Shown here piece by piece: positions 47,842 to 58,042 of a stretch of DNA of 64,000 nt. Position 1 is the first letter of the stretch; each line of letters opens with the position of its first letter. The position numbers and the translations under genes were made by a program. Below the pieces are notes generated by a model. The model searched no databases, had not been told where the DNA came from, and saw only the letters and a program-made list of their open reading frames with translations. This DNA comes from Agrobacterium sp. AGB01 (GTDB lineage: Bacteria; Pseudomonadota; Alphaproteobacteria; Rhizobiales; Rhizobiaceae), in NCBI RefSeq assembly GCF_014851585.1, contig NZ_JACVAB010000006.1, positions 124,001 through 188,000 on the forward strand. The letters are read 5' to 3'.

Positions 47842-49218
47842 TTGACCGAGACTTCGATTGAGACAGCCGTCAGCAAACGCGGCATTCGCGGATGGATTAT
47901 GTTTGACTGGGCAGCCCAGCCCTTTTTTACGGTTGTCACCACCTTTATCTTCGGACCCTATTTCGTATCGCGCCTGACAAGCGACCCGGTTTCCGCGCAG
48001 GCCATGTGGAGCAATACGGCGACCATCTCGTCGATCATTATTGCCATCCTGTCGCCGGTTCTCGGTTCTATTGCCGACCAGTCCGGCGCGCGAAAACCAT
48101 GGATCGCCTTTTTTGCGACAATCAAGATCGCCAGCCTGTTCATGCTGTGGTTTGCTGCCCCCGGATCGCCCATCCTGTGGCCAGTGCTGTTTATGATTCT
48201 CGCCTCGATTGCCGCAGAGTTTTCAATCGTCTTCAACGATTCAATGATGCCGAGGCTGGTACCCTCACGCGAAATCGGCAGGCTTTCGAATATCGCCTGG
48301 GGGCTGGGTTATCTCGGTGGCATGGTTGTTCTGATCGGCGTGGTGGCGTTGCTGGCCGCCGACCCACAAAAAGGCACCACGATCATTGGTGTGCAGCCAC
48401 TATTCGGGCTCGATCCGCAACAAGGCGAAGACGCCCGGATAACAGGTCCCATCTCGGCCGTCTGGTATCTAATTTTTGTCATACCCATGTTTCTGTTTAC
48501 GCCAGATGCTCCCAAAGGTCTGGCATTTAAAACAGCGATCCGCGAAGGCATTTACGAATTGCGTGGCACCTTGCAGGAACTGCGCAACAGACCTTCCCTG
48601 ACCCGCTTTCTGATTGCACGGATGATCTATCAGGACGGCGTAAACGGACTGCTGATCTTGGGTGGGGTTTTCGCCGCCGGCATGTTCGGCTGGGCAACCA
48701 TGGAAATCGGCATTTACGGCATCATCCTCAATGTCGTAGCGATTTTTGGATGCATGATTGCCAGCTCTCTCGATAGCCGTATCGGCTCCCGAACAACCAT
48801 CCTGATCAGCCTCATATTGCTGCTTGTGGCAACGCTGGGCATCGTTTCAACGGAAAGGGGTTCGACCCTGTTTGGACTGCTGCAATTGTCGCAGGACGAC
48901 AATGGCGGGATTTTCGCCACGGGGGCCGAGAAGGCATATCTGCTGTTCGGCATTCTGATTGGTTTTGCCTTTGGTCCGGTACAGGCCTCGTCACGTTCCT
49001 ATCTGGCAAGGAATGTCGCGCTGTCGGAAGCTGGCCGATATTTCGGCATCTATGCTCTTACAGGTCGTGCCACCAGTTTCATGGCCACCCTGCTTTTCTC
49101 AATCGTAACCTATGCCACGGGCTCTGCGCACCTTGGCATGGCGACGTTGCTGATCTTTTTGGTAGCCGGGCTACTACTGATGTTGCGCGTTCCCGACACA
49201 ATCAAAACAGCCCACTAA
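47842..49218 (+). CDS. MFS transporter, UMF1 / Atg22-like family
   Basis: A 458-residue membrane protein with twelve hydrophobic segments. The Atg22/UMF1 signature GWIMFDWAAQPFFTVV opens helix 1, with ADQSGARKPW in the first cytoplasmic loop and FGPVQASSRSYLAR in the second half. Yeast Atg22 exports amino acids from the vacuole; bacterial substrates are unknown. The start is probably TTG 47842; the next in-frame ATG at 47899 would remove part of the conserved N-terminus. It follows gdhB by 101 bases with a terminator between. Confidence 0.88.
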   Translation: MTETSIETAVSKRGIRGWIMFDWAAQPFFTVVTTFIFGPYFVSRLTSDPVSAQAMWSNTATISSIIIAILSPVLGSIADQSGARKPWIAFFATIKIASLFMLWFAAPGSPILWPVLFMILASIAAEFSIVFNDSMMPRLVPSREIGRLSNIAWGLGYLGGMVVLIGVVALLAADPQKGTTIIGVQPLFGLDPQQGEDARITGPISAVWYLIFVIPMFLFTPDAPKGLAFKTAIREGIYELRGTLQELRNRPSLTRFLIARMIYQDGVNGLLILGGVFAAGMFGWATMEIGIYGIILNVVAIFGCMIASSLDSRIGSRTTILISLILLLVATLGIVSTERGSTLFGLLQLSQDDNGGIFATGAEKAYLLFGILIGFAFGPVQASSRSYLARNVALSEAGRYFGIYALTGRATSFMATLLFSIVTYATGSAHLGMATLLIFLVAGLLLMLRVPDTIKTAH

Positions 49219-49276
49219 AACGAAACTGCGGATGAGGAATATGAGGCACCTCCCAATGCCTCATATTGCCGCTTAT

Positions 49277-49858
49277 TCAGTGGTCTAAGCGATCCAGACG
49301 GTGCTGGATAACTTTCAACTGTGCTTTCAGATCATCGATTTCCGATGCACCAAGTCTTGGTTCACGATCGCTGGCTGGTTTGGTTGCCAGAAATGGTGAA
49401 AAAGCCTGAAGGTTCTGCCGAAAATTTTCTGTATTGCGACGCACCTGTTCATCCACGGCCGGAACCGGAATATCCTTGGCAAGCGGTGTGTTACCGAAAG
49501 TGCGGTTCACCTGATCGCGAATCTGTACCTGCTGTTCCGAAAAAGACCGGAGTGACTGGTCAAGGAATGCCGGAACGAGCGTCTGCATTTGATCGCCGTA
49601 ATAGGAAATCAGCTTGCGCAGGAACGATACGGGCAGCAGCGAATTTTCAGTTTTCGCTTCCTGCTCGAAAATGATCTGCGTCAGAACGGTGTGGGTAATG
49701 TCTTGAGATGTCCGAGCATCAAGAACCTTGAACTGCTCTTCCCGCCGGACCATCTGGGCCAGATCGTCAAGCGTTACATAGGTGCTTGTGCCGGTATTGT
49801 ATAAACGCCGATTGGCGTATTTCTTGATGATTATCTCATCACTGATGCGCTTCGCCAT
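49277..49858 (-). CDS. phaR: Polyhydroxyalkanoate synthesis repressor PhaR
   Basis: A 193-residue regulator that binds both PHB granules and DNA, repressing phasin and its own gene. The PHB_acc N-terminal domain shows IKKYANRRLYNTGTSTYVTL in part and LAQMVRREEQFKV; the second domain includes LTQIIFEQEAKTEN. GGAGG lies 6 bases before ATG 49858. It is divergent from phaA; the 223-bp gap contains several TGC/GCA-rich elements (for example around 49957-49996) that could be PhaR sites. Confidence 0.93.
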   Translation of the reverse strand: MAKRISDEIIIKKYANRRLYNTGTSTYVTLDDLAQMVRREEQFKVLDARTSQDITHTVLTQIIFEQEAKTENSLLPVSFLRKLISYYGDQMQTLVPAFLDQSLRSFSEQQVQIRDQVNRTFGNTPLAKDIPVPAVDEQVRRNTENFRQNLQAFSPFLATKPASDREPRLGASEIDDLKAQLKVIQHRLDRLDH

Positions 49859-50081
49859 TCTCGCCTCCTCACGATATAGCAAATTATGAATCTATGGTGT
49901 TTCATGCTCTCCCGGCGGCAAGTGTAAGCGCAAATGTGACGCTATGACAACAGAATTGTGCGTCGCAATAGCATAATGTGCAGTGCAGTCATGCCGATTG
50001 CTTCTCAAAGCCTGCGTGAACAACATTTGACTTGGCTGATATGCTTTGCCAGTCTGCCGCCCTCTCAAGAGGAGACAGAGC

Positions 50082-51263
50082 ATGACTTCCCCGTCCATCG
50101 TCATCGCCAGCGCTGCGCGCACTGCGGTTGGCTCATTCAATGGCAGTTTTGCCAACACACCAGCCCATGAACTGGGCGCAGCGGTCATAAAGGCCGTTCT
50201 ACAACGGGCAAATGTCGAAGCATCCGAGGTCGACGAAGTCATTCTTGGCCAGATACTCACCGCCGGCGCCGGACAGAACCCTGCACGTCAGGCCGCCATG
50301 AGCGCGGGTATCCCTCAGGAGGCGACCGCCTTTGGCATCAACCAGCTGTGTGGCTCCGGCCTGCGTGCGGTCGCACTTGGCATGCAGCAGATTGTTGCCG
50401 GTGACGCTCAGATCATCGTGGCTGGTGGTCAGGAATCGATGTCGAGGGCGCCACATTGCGCGCATTTGCGCGGTGGCGTAAAAATGGGTGACTTCAAGAT
50501 GGTTGATACCATGCTGAAGGACGGCCTGATCGATGCCTTCCACGGTTACCACATGGGCATCACCGCTGAAAATATTGCCCGCCAGTGGCATTTGTCGCGC
50601 GAGGTTCAAGACAGTTTTGCTGTAGCATCGCAGAATAAAGCAGAGGCCGCTCAAGCCGCCGGCCGTTTTGACGACGAGATCGTGCCCTTCACCATCCAGA
50701 GCCGCAAGGCTGAGATCATCGTCGACAAGGACGAATATATCAGGGCGGGCTCCACCATCGAACTGCTCGAAAAACTGAAACCAGCCTTCGACAAGGACGG
50801 TACTGTCACCGCCGGGAACGCCTCCGGGCTCAACGATGGCGCAGCGGCCGTTCTGCTGATGACGGAAAATGCAGCTCAGCAACGTGATATCCGTCCCCTG
50901 GCACGTATTGTTTCATGGGCAACCGCCGGTGTCGATCCGAGCATCATGGGAACAGGGCCGATCCCGGCCTCTCGCAAGGCGCTTGCAAAGGCGGGATGGT
51001 CGACGTCGGACTTGGGCCTGGTAGAAGCGAATGAAGCATTTGCCGCTCAATCTTGCGCAGTCGTCAGGGATCTGGAACTCGATCCGGCCATCGTCAATGT
51101 CAACGGCGGCGCTATTGCGATTGGCCACCCAATCGGTGCTTCCGGTGCCCGTGTTCTCAATACGCTGCTGTTTGAGATGAAGCGCCGTAACGTCCGCAAG
51201 GGAATGGCGACCCTTTGTATTGGCGGCGGTATGGGTATCGCCATGTGTATTGAGGCTATGTGA
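50082..51263 (+). CDS. phaA: Acetyl-CoA acetyltransferase (beta-ketothiolase)
   Basis: A 393-residue thiolase condensing two acetyl-CoA to acetoacetyl-CoA, the first step of polyhydroxybutyrate synthesis. Active-site blocks: nucleophile cysteine in [14 protein letters not shown], histidine in [17 protein letters not shown] and the second cysteine region [14 protein letters not shown]. Length equals PhaA. GAGGAG precedes ATG 50082. No acetoacetyl-CoA reductase (phaB) follows; the next genes are bfd and bfr. Confidence 0.95.
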   Translation: MTSPSIVIASAARTAVGSFNGSFANTPAHELGAAVIKAVLQRANVEASEVDEVILGQILTAGAGQNPARQAAMSAGIPQEATAFGINQLCGSGLRAVALGMQQIVAGDAQIIVAGGQESMSRAPHCAHLRGGVKMGDFKMVDTMLKDGLIDAFHGYHMGITAENIARQWHLSREVQDSFAVASQNKAEAAQAAGRFDDEIVPFTIQSRKAEIIVDKDEYIRAGSTIELLEKLKPAFDKDGTVTAGNASGLNDGAAAVLLMTENAAQQRDIRPLARIVSWATAGVDPSIMGTGPIPASRKALAKAGWSTSDLGLVEANEAFAAQSCAVVRDLELDPAIVNVNGGAIAIGHPIGASGARVLNTLLFEMKRRNVRKGMATLCIGGGMGIAMCIEAM

Positions 51264-51441
51264 GTAAAACCAGTTTAAACGGCCACAACCTGTCGTTTCA
51301 TCGCCTGTGGAATTACAAATATCGCGCATTAATAACTGCGGCATTTTGTCGCAGTTATTAGAGAACTGAAAATAAGAATACTAAAATTTTCACGCTCTCG
51401 GAATTCACTAAGTAAATGAAAATACGATAAATTTTATCAAG

Positions 51442-51457
51442 TTTAGAATGAATCTAA
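51442..51457. promoter_or_regulatory. Iron-control-element-like dyad (Irr box candidate)
   Basis: TTTAGAATGAATCTAA carries the perfect dyad TTAGA-N5-TCTAA. It resembles the A/T-rich iron control elements bound by Irr ahead of iron-storage and heme genes in Rhizobiales. It lies 34 bases before a -35-like TTGACA and 104 bases before the bfd start. Confidence 0.5.
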
Positions 51458-51490
51458 TTTACTCGGAAAACAATTTAGCGATGCTTTTTC

Positions 51491-51519
51491 TTGACAATAA
51501 GCATCCTGTTTTGCTTTAA
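51491..51519 (+). promoter_or_regulatory. Candidate bfd promoter
   Basis: TTGACA (51491-51496) with a 17-base spacer to CTTTAA (51514-51519), followed about 40 bases later by the bfd ATG. The -35 is perfect for housekeeping sigma factor; the -10 is weak. Confidence 0.5.
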
Positions 51520-51560
51520 GTGCAAAAACAATATGTTGCGTAGTACGGTCTAACTTCACC

Positions 51561-51872
51561 ATGCTGGTTTGTAGCTGCAATTATATCACTGACCACGACA
51601 TCCGGGACGTCATTAACGAGCTCCTGGACGAAGACTGTTGGCAGCTTATCGTTCCTGCAAAAGTGTACCACGCGATGGAAAAACGGGGTCGCTGCTGCGG
51701 CTGTTTTCCGACCGTCGTAGACCTTATCATCAAGACAACCGAAGAATACCACGCCCGTCACCACTCGACGGAAGCCGAAGTTTTTGATTTCATGTCCCGC
51801 CTGAGACAGTTCCATGATGAAAACAGGAGAGCGGACATTGAAAGGCGACAAAAAAGTCATCGAGCGGCTTAA
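51561..51872 (+). CDS. bfd: Bacterioferritin-associated ferredoxin (Bfd-like)
   Basis: A 103-residue 2Fe-2S protein of the BFD family, which delivers electrons to bacterioferritin heme so that stored ferric iron can be released. Cluster ligands: C4 and C6 (LVCSCN) and C45 with C48 (RCCGCF). The BFD domain ends near residue 60; the following 40 residues, [20 protein letters not shown] onward, are a charged helical extension common in alphaproteobacteria and absent from the 64-residue E. coli protein. The bfr gene starts within its last 35 bases. Confidence 0.92.
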   Translation: MLVCSCNYITDHDIRDVINELLDEDCWQLIVPAKVYHAMEKRGRCCGCFPTVVDLIIKTTEEYHARHHSTEAEVFDFMSRLRQFHDENRRADIERRQKSHRAA

Positions 51873-52323
51873 CGAGGCACTGTTCCTCGAACTCGGTGCT
51901 GTAAACCAGTACTGGCTGCACTATCGCCTTCTTGACGACTGGGGCTACACCAAGCTCGCAAAGAAGGAACGCGCTGAATCCATCGAAGAGATGCAGCACG
52001 CCGACAAGATCATCAACCGCATCATCTTCCTTGAAGGTCATCCGAACCTGCAGACCGTTGCACCGCTGCGCATTGGCCAGAACGTCAAGGAAGTGCTGGA
52101 AGCTGATCTGGCTGGCGAATACGACGCACGCACATCCTACAAAAAGTCGCGTGACATCTGTTATGAGGTCGGTGACTACGTATCGATGAAGCTGTTCGAA
52201 GAGCTGCTGATCGATGAAGAAGGTCACATCGACTTCCTCGAAACCCAGCTTGAGCTTCTCGGAAAGATTGGCGAAGAAAAATACGGTCAGCTCAATGCTG
52301 ATTCCGCCGACGCCGCTGAATAA
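51838..52323 (+). CDS. bfr: Bacterioferritin
   Basis: A 161-residue heme-containing ferritin storing iron in a 24-mer. Numbered from TTG 51838, every ferroxidase ligand falls on its family position: E18, Y25-adjacent glutamates, E51, H54, E94, E127 and H130, with the heme ligand M52. The longer frame from 51814 would shift these by eight, so TTG is the true start; AGGAGA lies 9 bases upstream. The gene begins inside bfd, so translation of the two is coupled. A strong terminator follows. Confidence 0.96.
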   Translation: MKGDKKVIERLNEALFLELGAVNQYWLHYRLLDDWGYTKLAKKERAESIEEMQHADKIINRIIFLEGHPNLQTVAPLRIGQNVKEVLEADLAGEYDARTSYKKSRDICYEVGDYVSMKLFEELLIDEEGHIDFLETQLELLGKIGEEKYGQLNADSADAAE

Positions 52324-52359
52324 GCGACAGGGATACGCAAGGCTTGTGCCTCACAAACG

Positions 52360-52386
52360 AAAGCCCCGGTTTTGCCGGGGCTTTTC
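52360..52386. terminator. Terminator between bfr and the convergent YggS gene
   Basis: AAAGCCCCGG/CCGGGGCTTT (52360-52369 and 52375-52384), loop TTTTG, with T-run after it on the plus strand and A-run before it. Confidence 0.92.
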
Positions 52387-52411
52387 ATTTTACGGGTCTT
52401 TAAAACGATAT

Positions 52412-53071
52412 TCAGCGCGCTCCGAAGATGGCCGACCCGACCCGCACACTGGTTGCGCCGAATTCGATCGCCGTTTCAAAATCGCCTGACATGCCCATGG
52501 AGAGCTTGTTTAAGCTACACTCCTTGGCAATTTTGGCCAGCAGCGCAAAATGTGGACCTGGGTTCTCATCGGCAGGCGGAATACACATCAGCCCTTCGAC
52601 GGGCAGCTTCAGCTCATCGCGGCACAAAGCCACAAATGCAACAGTTTCCCGCGGATCAATACCCGCCTTCTGCGGCTCCAGCCCGGTATTGACCTGCACA
52701 TAGAAGCGAAGTGTACGGCCCTGCTTCTGGCATTCGTCCGCCAGTGCCCGGGCAATCTTTTCCCGGTCAACGCTTTCGATCACGTCAAATAGCGCCACGG
52801 CATCGGCCGCCTTGTTCGATTGAAGAGGTCCGATCAGCCGCAGTTCAATATCAGCGGTTTCCTGCTTTAGATCAGGCCACTTGCCCTGCGCTTCCTGGAC
52901 GCGGTTTTCACCGAAAATCCGCTGCCCGCACGCAATCACCGGCCTGATATCATCGGCATCGAATGTTTTCGACACCGCAACAAGTGCGACATCGCCAGTC
53001 TTGCGACCGGATTTCTTGGCCGTTGTTGTTATGCGGTTATTGACCTCTGCGAGGCGTGCTTCGATTTCCAT
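52412..53071 (-). CDS. YggS family pyridoxal-phosphate homeostasis protein
   Basis: A 219-residue PLP-binding protein of the YggS/PROSC family, a non-catalytic regulator of vitamin B6 homeostasis. The PLP lysine is in VALVAVSKTFDADD; other family parts are FGENRVQEAQGKWPDL, WHLIGPLQSNK-like (here RLIGPLQSNKA), GLMCIPP and the terminal LSMGMSGDFETAIEFGATSVRVG in part. Length is slightly short of E. coli YggS but complete. Confidence 0.93.
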   Translation of the reverse strand: MEIEARLAEVNNRITTTAKKSGRKTGDVALVAVSKTFDADDIRPVIACGQRIFGENRVQEAQGKWPDLKQETADIELRLIGPLQSNKAADAVALFDVIESVDREKIARALADECQKQGRTLRFYVQVNTGLEPQKAGIDPRETVAFVALCRDELKLPVEGLMCIPPADENPGPHFALLAKIAKECSLNKLSMGMSGDFETAIEFGATSVRVGSAIFGAR

Positions 53072-53259
53072 GATGCCGCTTTCATTCCTGATAATACCAG
53101 CAATTACCTAGACGCCACACTATCGAAAGCCAAGCCGGTTTGTGCCCTTTGTGTGCCAATTGCAAAGTTTGAACGCCCTGTGATGCCGCCAAACTTGACG
53201 CACCGGCTGTTTCATGGTGAAGGTCAGCGCAATTTTCCCATGGATACCGGATTTTGAGA

Positions 53260-55890
53260 ATGGCCACCGAACGTTACAATCCTCGCGATGCCGAGCCACG
53301 CTGGCAGCAGAAGTGGAACGAAGACAAGGTCTTCGAAACCGATAACGCCGACCCGCGCGAGAAGTACTACGTTCTTGAGATGTTTCCCTATCCGTCGGGC
53401 CGCATCCACATGGGCCACGTACGCAACTACGCCATGGGTGATGTCGTCGCGCGCTACAAGCGTGCCCGCGGTTATAATGTTTTGCATCCAATGGGTTGGG
53501 ACGCATTCGGCATGCCTGCTGAAAACGCCGCCATGCAGAACAAGGTTCACCCGAAGGACTGGACCTATCAGAACATCGCAACCATGCGTAACCAGCTGAA
53601 GTCCATGGGTCTGTCCCTGGACTGGAGCCGTGAGTTCGCGACATGCGACGTGGAATATTACCATCGCCAGCAGGCACTCTTTATCGACTTCATGCAGAAG
53701 GGCCTCGTTCATCGCAAGCAGTCAAAGGTCAACTGGGACCCGGTCGACCACACCGTTCTTGCCAATGAGCAGGTTATCGACGGTCGTGGCTGGCGCTCCG
53801 GCGCTCTTGTTGAACAGCGCGAGCTGACTCAGTGGTTCTTCAAGATCACCGACTTTGCGGAAGATCTTCTGGAAGCGCTTGACACGCTCGACCAGTGGCC
53901 AGAAAAAGTACGTCTGATGCAGAAGAACTGGATCGGCAAGTCGGAAGGCCTGTCGCTGCGTTGGGAAACCGTGGCTGCAACAGCGCCACAGGGATTCTCT
54001 GACGTTACTGTCTACACCACCCGTCCAGACACGCTGTTTGGCGCATCGTTCCTGGCCATTTCTGCCGACCATCCGCTGGCCCGCGCATTGTCTGCCAACA
54101 ACCCTGAGATTGCTGCATTCTGCGAAGAATGCCGCCGTCAGGGCACATCGCTGGCAGCACTGGAAACCGCTGAAAAGAAGGGTATGGATACCGGCGTCAA
54201 GGTCGTTCACCCCCTGGACGCATCCTGGGAACTGCCCGTTTACATCGCCAACTTCGTGTTGATGGATTACGGCACGGGTGCGATTTTCGGTTGCCCATCG
54301 GGCGACCAGCGTGACCTTGATTTCGCACGCAAATACGATCTGCCAGTTGTCGCAGTCGTTATGCCGGAAGGCGAAAATGCGCAGACATTCGCAGTCGGCG
54401 ACACGGCCTATGTCGATGACGGCGTGATGATCAACTCACGTTTCCTCGACGGCATGACAACCACCGACGCCTTTGAAGCCGTTGTTTCCAAGCTGTCGGC
54501 ACAGACGCTGGGCAATGAGCCACAGGCCGAGCGCAAGGTGAACTTCCGCCTGCGTGACTGGGGTATTTCACGCCAGCGTTATTGGGGCTGCCCGATCCCG
54601 GTCATTCACTGCGAAGTCTGCGGCGTCGTGCCGGTTCCGAAGAAGGACCTGCCGGTCAAGCTGCCTGACGATGTAACTTTTGACGTTCCTGGCAACCCGC
54701 TGGACCGCCATCCGACATGGCGCCACGTGTCCTGCCCGCAATGCGGCAAGGATGCTCGTCGTGAAACAGACACGATGGATACATTCGTCGATTCCAGCTG
54801 GTACTTCACCCGCTTTACGGCGCCATGGGAAGACAAACCAACAGATCCGAAGGTCGCCAACCACTGGCTGCCAGTCGATCAGTATATTGGTGGTATCGAA
54901 CACGCGATCCTTCACCTGCTCTATTCGCGCTTCTTTACGCGCGCCATGCGGGAAACAGGACATGTGGATGTGAAGGAGCCCTTCAAGGGTCTGTTCACAC
55001 AGGGCATGGTCGTGCACGAAACCTACAGCCGTGGCGAAGGTATGAGCCGCGAATGGGTGCCGCCAGCGGACCTGCGGATTGACGAAGCCGACGGCACACG
55101 TCGCGCTTTCCTGCTGTCGAACGGCGAAGAGGTCAAAATCGGCTCCATCGAAAAGATGTCGAAGTCGAAGAAAAACGTTGTTGATCCCGACGATATCATC
55201 GCGTCCTACGGTGCCGACACGGCGCGTTTCTTCGTCCTGTCCGATTCCCCACCGGATCGTGACGTAATCTGGTCAGAATCTGGTGTTGAAGGCGCACACC
55301 GCTTCGTGCAGCGCGTCTGGCGCATCATTGGCGAGGCTGCAGACGAACTGAAGACTGTCAAGGCGGCTCCTGCAACCGAAGGCCCGCTTCTTGCTGTGTC
55401 CAAGGCCGCGCACAAGACGCTGAAGGCAGTGCAGGAAGACCTGGACAAGCTGGCATTCAACAAGGCAATTGCCCGCATTTACGAATTGGTCAACACCATT
55501 GCCAGCCCGTTTGCCGATATCGCAGCCGGTGGCAAATCCAATGCGGACAAGGCAGCAGCACGCGATGCCGCTGAAATCCTTATTCGTATGATCGCGCCGA
55601 TGACGCCGCATCTGGCGGAAGAGTGCTGGACTGTAATTGGCAATGACGGACTCGTTGCTCAGACCCCTTGGCCAGCATTCATTGCAAAGCTGGTTGAGGA
55701 AAATGAAGTCGTTATGCCAGTACAGATCAACGGCAAGAAACGTGCAGAATTGACAATCGCGCGCGATGCGGATCAAGATGCCATCAAAGCTGCCGTGCTT
55801 GCGCTCGATGCCGTTGTCACGGCATTGGCAGGTAACGCGCCGAAAAAGATCATTGTGGTTCCTCAAAGGATTGTGAACATTGTCGTCTAA
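53260..55890 (+). CDS. leuS: Leucine--tRNA ligase
   Basis: An 876-residue class I aminoacyl-tRNA synthetase. HIGH motif as HMGH in [12 protein letters not shown], the CP1 editing domain with [17 protein letters not shown], and KMSKS as KMSKSKKN near residue 630. A zinc-ribbon-like [18 protein letters not shown] is present. ATG 53260 begins the normal [13 protein letters not shown]-terminus; a TTG two codons upstream is not needed. Its last codons overlap the lptE start. Confidence 0.97.
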   Translation: MATERYNPRDAEPRWQQKWNEDKVFETDNADPREKYYVLEMFPYPSGRIHMGHVRNYAMGDVVARYKRARGYNVLHPMGWDAFGMPAENAAMQNKVHPKDWTYQNIATMRNQLKSMGLSLDWSREFATCDVEYYHRQQALFIDFMQKGLVHRKQSKVNWDPVDHTVLANEQVIDGRGWRSGALVEQRELTQWFFKITDFAEDLLEALDTLDQWPEKVRLMQKNWIGKSEGLSLRWETVAATAPQGFSDVTVYTTRPDTLFGASFLAISADHPLARALSANNPEIAAFCEECRRQGTSLAALETAEKKGMDTGVKVVHPLDASWELPVYIANFVLMDYGTGAIFGCPSGDQRDLDFARKYDLPVVAVVMPEGENAQTFAVGDTAYVDDGVMINSRFLDGMTTTDAFEAVVSKLSAQTLGNEPQAERKVNFRLRDWGISRQRYWGCPIPVIHCEVCGVVPVPKKDLPVKLPDDVTFDVPGNPLDRHPTWRHVSCPQCGKDARRETDTMDTFVDSSWYFTRFTAPWEDKPTDPKVANHWLPVDQYIGGIEHAILHLLYSRFFTRAMRETGHVDVKEPFKGLFTQGMVVHETYSRGEGMSREWVPPADLRIDEADGTRRAFLLSNGEEVKIGSIEKMSKSKKNVVDPDDIIASYGADTARFFVLSDSPPDRDVIWSESGVEGAHRFVQRVWRIIGEAADELKTVKAAPATEGPLLAVSKAAHKTLKAVQEDLDKLAFNKAIARIYELVNTIASPFADIAAGGKSNADKAAARDAAEILIRMIAPMTPHLAEECWTVIGNDGLVAQTPWPAFIAKLVEENEVVMPVQINGKKRAELTIARDADQDAIKAAVLALDAVVTALAGNAPKKIIVVPQRIVNIVV

Positions 55891-56431
55891 CGTCTCTTCC
55901 GGATGGAGTCGCATCGCGTTCGTGGTTTGCGCAATTATTTTGTCCGGTGCTCTCGCCGGCTGTCAGGTGCGCCCGCTATATTCCAAGGAATCAGGCACCA
56001 CTGAAAAGCTGGCATCGGTGCAGTACGCACCGGTGACTGGCCGCATTGCGCAGGCTCTGCGCAACGAACTGATCTTCAAGTCCGCTGGTGGCGCAGGCGA
56101 ACCTGTGAAGCCGGAATATGAGGTGAAGCTCGTTGTATCGTCATCGTCGACCTCGACAGAGGTAAACGACAATGACCTCTATCTGAACCTGCCTGACAAC
56201 ACGTTTGAAGGCCACTATCCCGGCCGTGTAGACGTGTCCGCGCAATATGTTCTGGTACGCATTTCAGACCAGAAGGTCATTCGCTCCGCCACACGGACGG
56301 TCACCTCGATGGTTGACCTTCCGCAGCAGCAGTTCGCCAATATGCGTGCGATCCGTGATGCACAGGATCGCGCCGTGCGTGAAGTCGCGGAAGTGATCCG
56401 TACGGACATCGCCTCTGCACTGAGCCGTTGA
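55880..56431 (+). CDS. lptE: LPS-assembly lipoprotein LptE
   Basis: A 183-residue outer-membrane lipoprotein that plugs the LptD lipopolysaccharide exporter. The signal peptide ends in the lipobox LAGC at residues 25-28, so it is lipidated at C28. The mature part shows [25 protein letters not shown] and [11 protein letters not shown], typical of rhizobial LptE. Start is TTG 55880, inside the end of leuS; leuS-lptE-holA is a conserved order. holA follows after 9 bases. Confidence 0.92.
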   Translation: MSSNVSSGWSRIAFVVCAIILSGALAGCQVRPLYSKESGTTEKLASVQYAPVTGRIAQALRNELIFKSAGGAGEPVKPEYEVKLVVSSSSTSTEVNDNDLYLNLPDNTFEGHYPGRVDVSAQYVLVRISDQKVIRSATRTVTSMVDLPQQQFANMRAIRDAQDRAVREVAEVIRTDIASALSR

Positions 56432-56440
56432 GACGCCGGT

Positions 56441-57478
56441 ATGGCGGAAATAAAGTCCCATGAATTTGACCGCTTCGCCGAAAAACCGGTGGAGCGGTTT
56501 CGCATGTTTGTCGTTTACGGTCCCGATCGCGGCCTCGTATCGGAGCGTGCATCGCTAATCGCGTCCAAGACAGGTGTTGATGCCAACGACGCTTTCTCCT
56601 CACTCAAACTGAACGTCGGCGATTTGCAGGGCGATCCTGGCCGCTTGCTGGATGAAGTCAACGCCATCGGTCTGTTCGGTGGCGAAAAGCTGGTATGGGT
56701 CAAGGGTGCGGCAAACGAAAAAGCTTTGGTCGATGCATTGCAGGTTCTCAACGAGACCCCCCCGCAATCTGCATTCCTGATCATCGAAGCCGGAGATCTC
56801 AAAAAAGGGACCGGCCTTCGCAAGATCGCTGAGGCGTCCAGAGATATCGCCATCATTCCCTGCTATGCCGACGATGCCCGAGCGCTCAACGCCCTGATTG
56901 ATCATGAATTGGCTCAGGATGAGTTGAGAATAGCGCCTGCAGCCCGCCAGAGGCTGATCGAATCTCTGGGAGGTGATCGCATTGCCTCGCGTAACGAAAT
57001 CCGCAAGCTGGGCCTCTACTGCCGTGGAAACAGCGTTATCGAGGAAGAGGACGTACTGGCCATTATTGGTGACGCCAGCGCCATATCCGCAGACGATGCG
57101 GTTGACGCGATCCTGAAAGGTGACCGCAACGCATTTTTCCATGCAACGCAAAAAATCGTATCGTCCAAAACGCCAATCTTTCTGGTGTTGCAAGGGTGCC
57201 TTCGTCAGTTCCAGCTTCTGGACCAGATGCGCGCGGAAATGGACGAAAAAAAACTGCAGGCTGGCCAGGTCATGCAGACACTTGGCCGGCATATCCATTT
57301 CCGCCGCAAGCCGGTCATCGAGCGTGCGCTGCGTACATGGCAGCCAGCGGCGATTGCCCGTGAGATGAACCGGTTGCAGGCCGCGATCCTGCAAAGCCGC
57401 CAGCGTCAAAGCCTGGAGGACAGCGTGGCACTTCTAACGCTGTTGTCTACTACACTGCAATCCGGCCGTAGCGGATAA
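56441..57478 (+). CDS. holA: DNA polymerase III subunit delta
   Basis: A 345-residue clamp-loader subunit that opens the beta sliding clamp. N-terminal domain begins FRMFVVYGPDRGLVSERA, an ATP-binding-like loop without a functional Walker A, as expected for delta. The segment NAIGLFGGEKLVWVKGA binds the clamp in this family. C-terminal helical domain includes LRQFQLLDQMRAEM. It ends the leuS operon. Confidence 0.94.
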   Translation: MAEIKSHEFDRFAEKPVERFRMFVVYGPDRGLVSERASLIASKTGVDANDAFSSLKLNVGDLQGDPGRLLDEVNAIGLFGGEKLVWVKGAANEKALVDALQVLNETPPQSAFLIIEAGDLKKGTGLRKIAEASRDIAIIPCYADDARALNALIDHELAQDELRIAPAARQRLIESLGGDRIASRNEIRKLGLYCRGNSVIEEEDVLAIIGDASAISADDAVDAILKGDRNAFFHATQKIVSSKTPIFLVLQGCLRQFQLLDQMRAEMDEKKLQAGQVMQTLGRHIHFRRKPVIERALRTWQPAAIAREMNRLQAAILQSRQRQSLEDSVALLTLLSTTLQSGRSG

Positions 57479-57488
57479 CAGATACACA

Positions 57489-57520
57489 AAAGCCCTTGTG
57501 CGGCAGGCAACAAGGGCTTT
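57489..57520. terminator. Terminator between holA and fdxA
   Basis: AAAGCCCTTGT/ACAAGGGCTTT (57489-57499 and 57510-57520) with T-runs on both strands; it serves the two convergent genes. Confidence 0.88.
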
Positions 57521-57546
57521 CCATTTCCAAGCTTATCAAAAGCCTA

Positions 57547-57885
57547 TCAGTCGCCACTACCGGGTTCAGCCGAGAAATACAGCGCCAACTTACCCGAAAC
57601 GCCATCCATTTCCTTGGCTTCAGGCATCGCGTCACGTTTGATGGTGATGTTTGGCCAAATCTGCGAATATTCAGCGTTCAGCTTCAGCCACTCATCAAGA
57701 CCCGGCTCGGTGTCCGGCTTGATGGCTTCGGCGGGACATTCCGGTTCGCATACGCCACAGTCGATGCATTCATCGGGATTGATGGCGAGGAAGTTTTCAC
57801 CCTCGTAGAAGCAGTCCACAGGGCAGACTTCGACGCAGTCAGTATATTTGCAGCGAATGCAATTGTCGGTCACGACATATGTCAT
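57547..57885 (-). CDS. fdxA: Seven-iron ferredoxin FdxA
   Basis: A 112-residue ferredoxin with two cluster-binding regions: [17 protein letters not shown] (3Fe-4S plus shared ligands) and [15 protein letters not shown] (4Fe-4S). The C-terminal extension with [18 protein letters not shown] is diagnostic of the 7Fe Azotobacter-type class. GGAG precedes ATG 57885. It is the last gene after the SUV3-like helicase and the S4 gene on this strand; the 157-bp gap upstream is AT-rich and holds nothing recognised. Confidence 0.96.
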   Translation of the reverse strand: MTYVVTDNCIRCKYTDCVEVCPVDCFYEGENFLAINPDECIDCGVCEPECPAEAIKPDTEPGLDEWLKLNAEYSQIWPNITIKRDAMPEAKEMDGVSGKLALYFSAEPGSGD

Positions 57886-58042
57886 GAAGAACTCCAGAAT
57901 ACACGTTCCGGGAATGAAGGTTTTGGCAAAAATCCGCAGCCCGGACTTGCGGTATTGGTATTTTTGCCAGTGACGTAATGCCTTTACACAGTGAAGGCAA
58001 GAATAATTATTTCACAAAACATGTGTGAATTAGTCATATATT

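Larger units (their letters stand above)
51264..51560. other. AT-rich 297-bp intergenic region upstream of bfd
   Basis: Visibly more AT-rich than surrounding genes. It contains an iron-control-like dyad and a promoter candidate described separately. A long stretch 51360-51450 has no G+C-rich structure. No gene supported. Confidence 0.6.

Noticed and set aside
51264-51480. Remnant of phaB after phaA
   Set aside because: No reductase-like translation in any frame; the stretch is AT-rich and non-coding.
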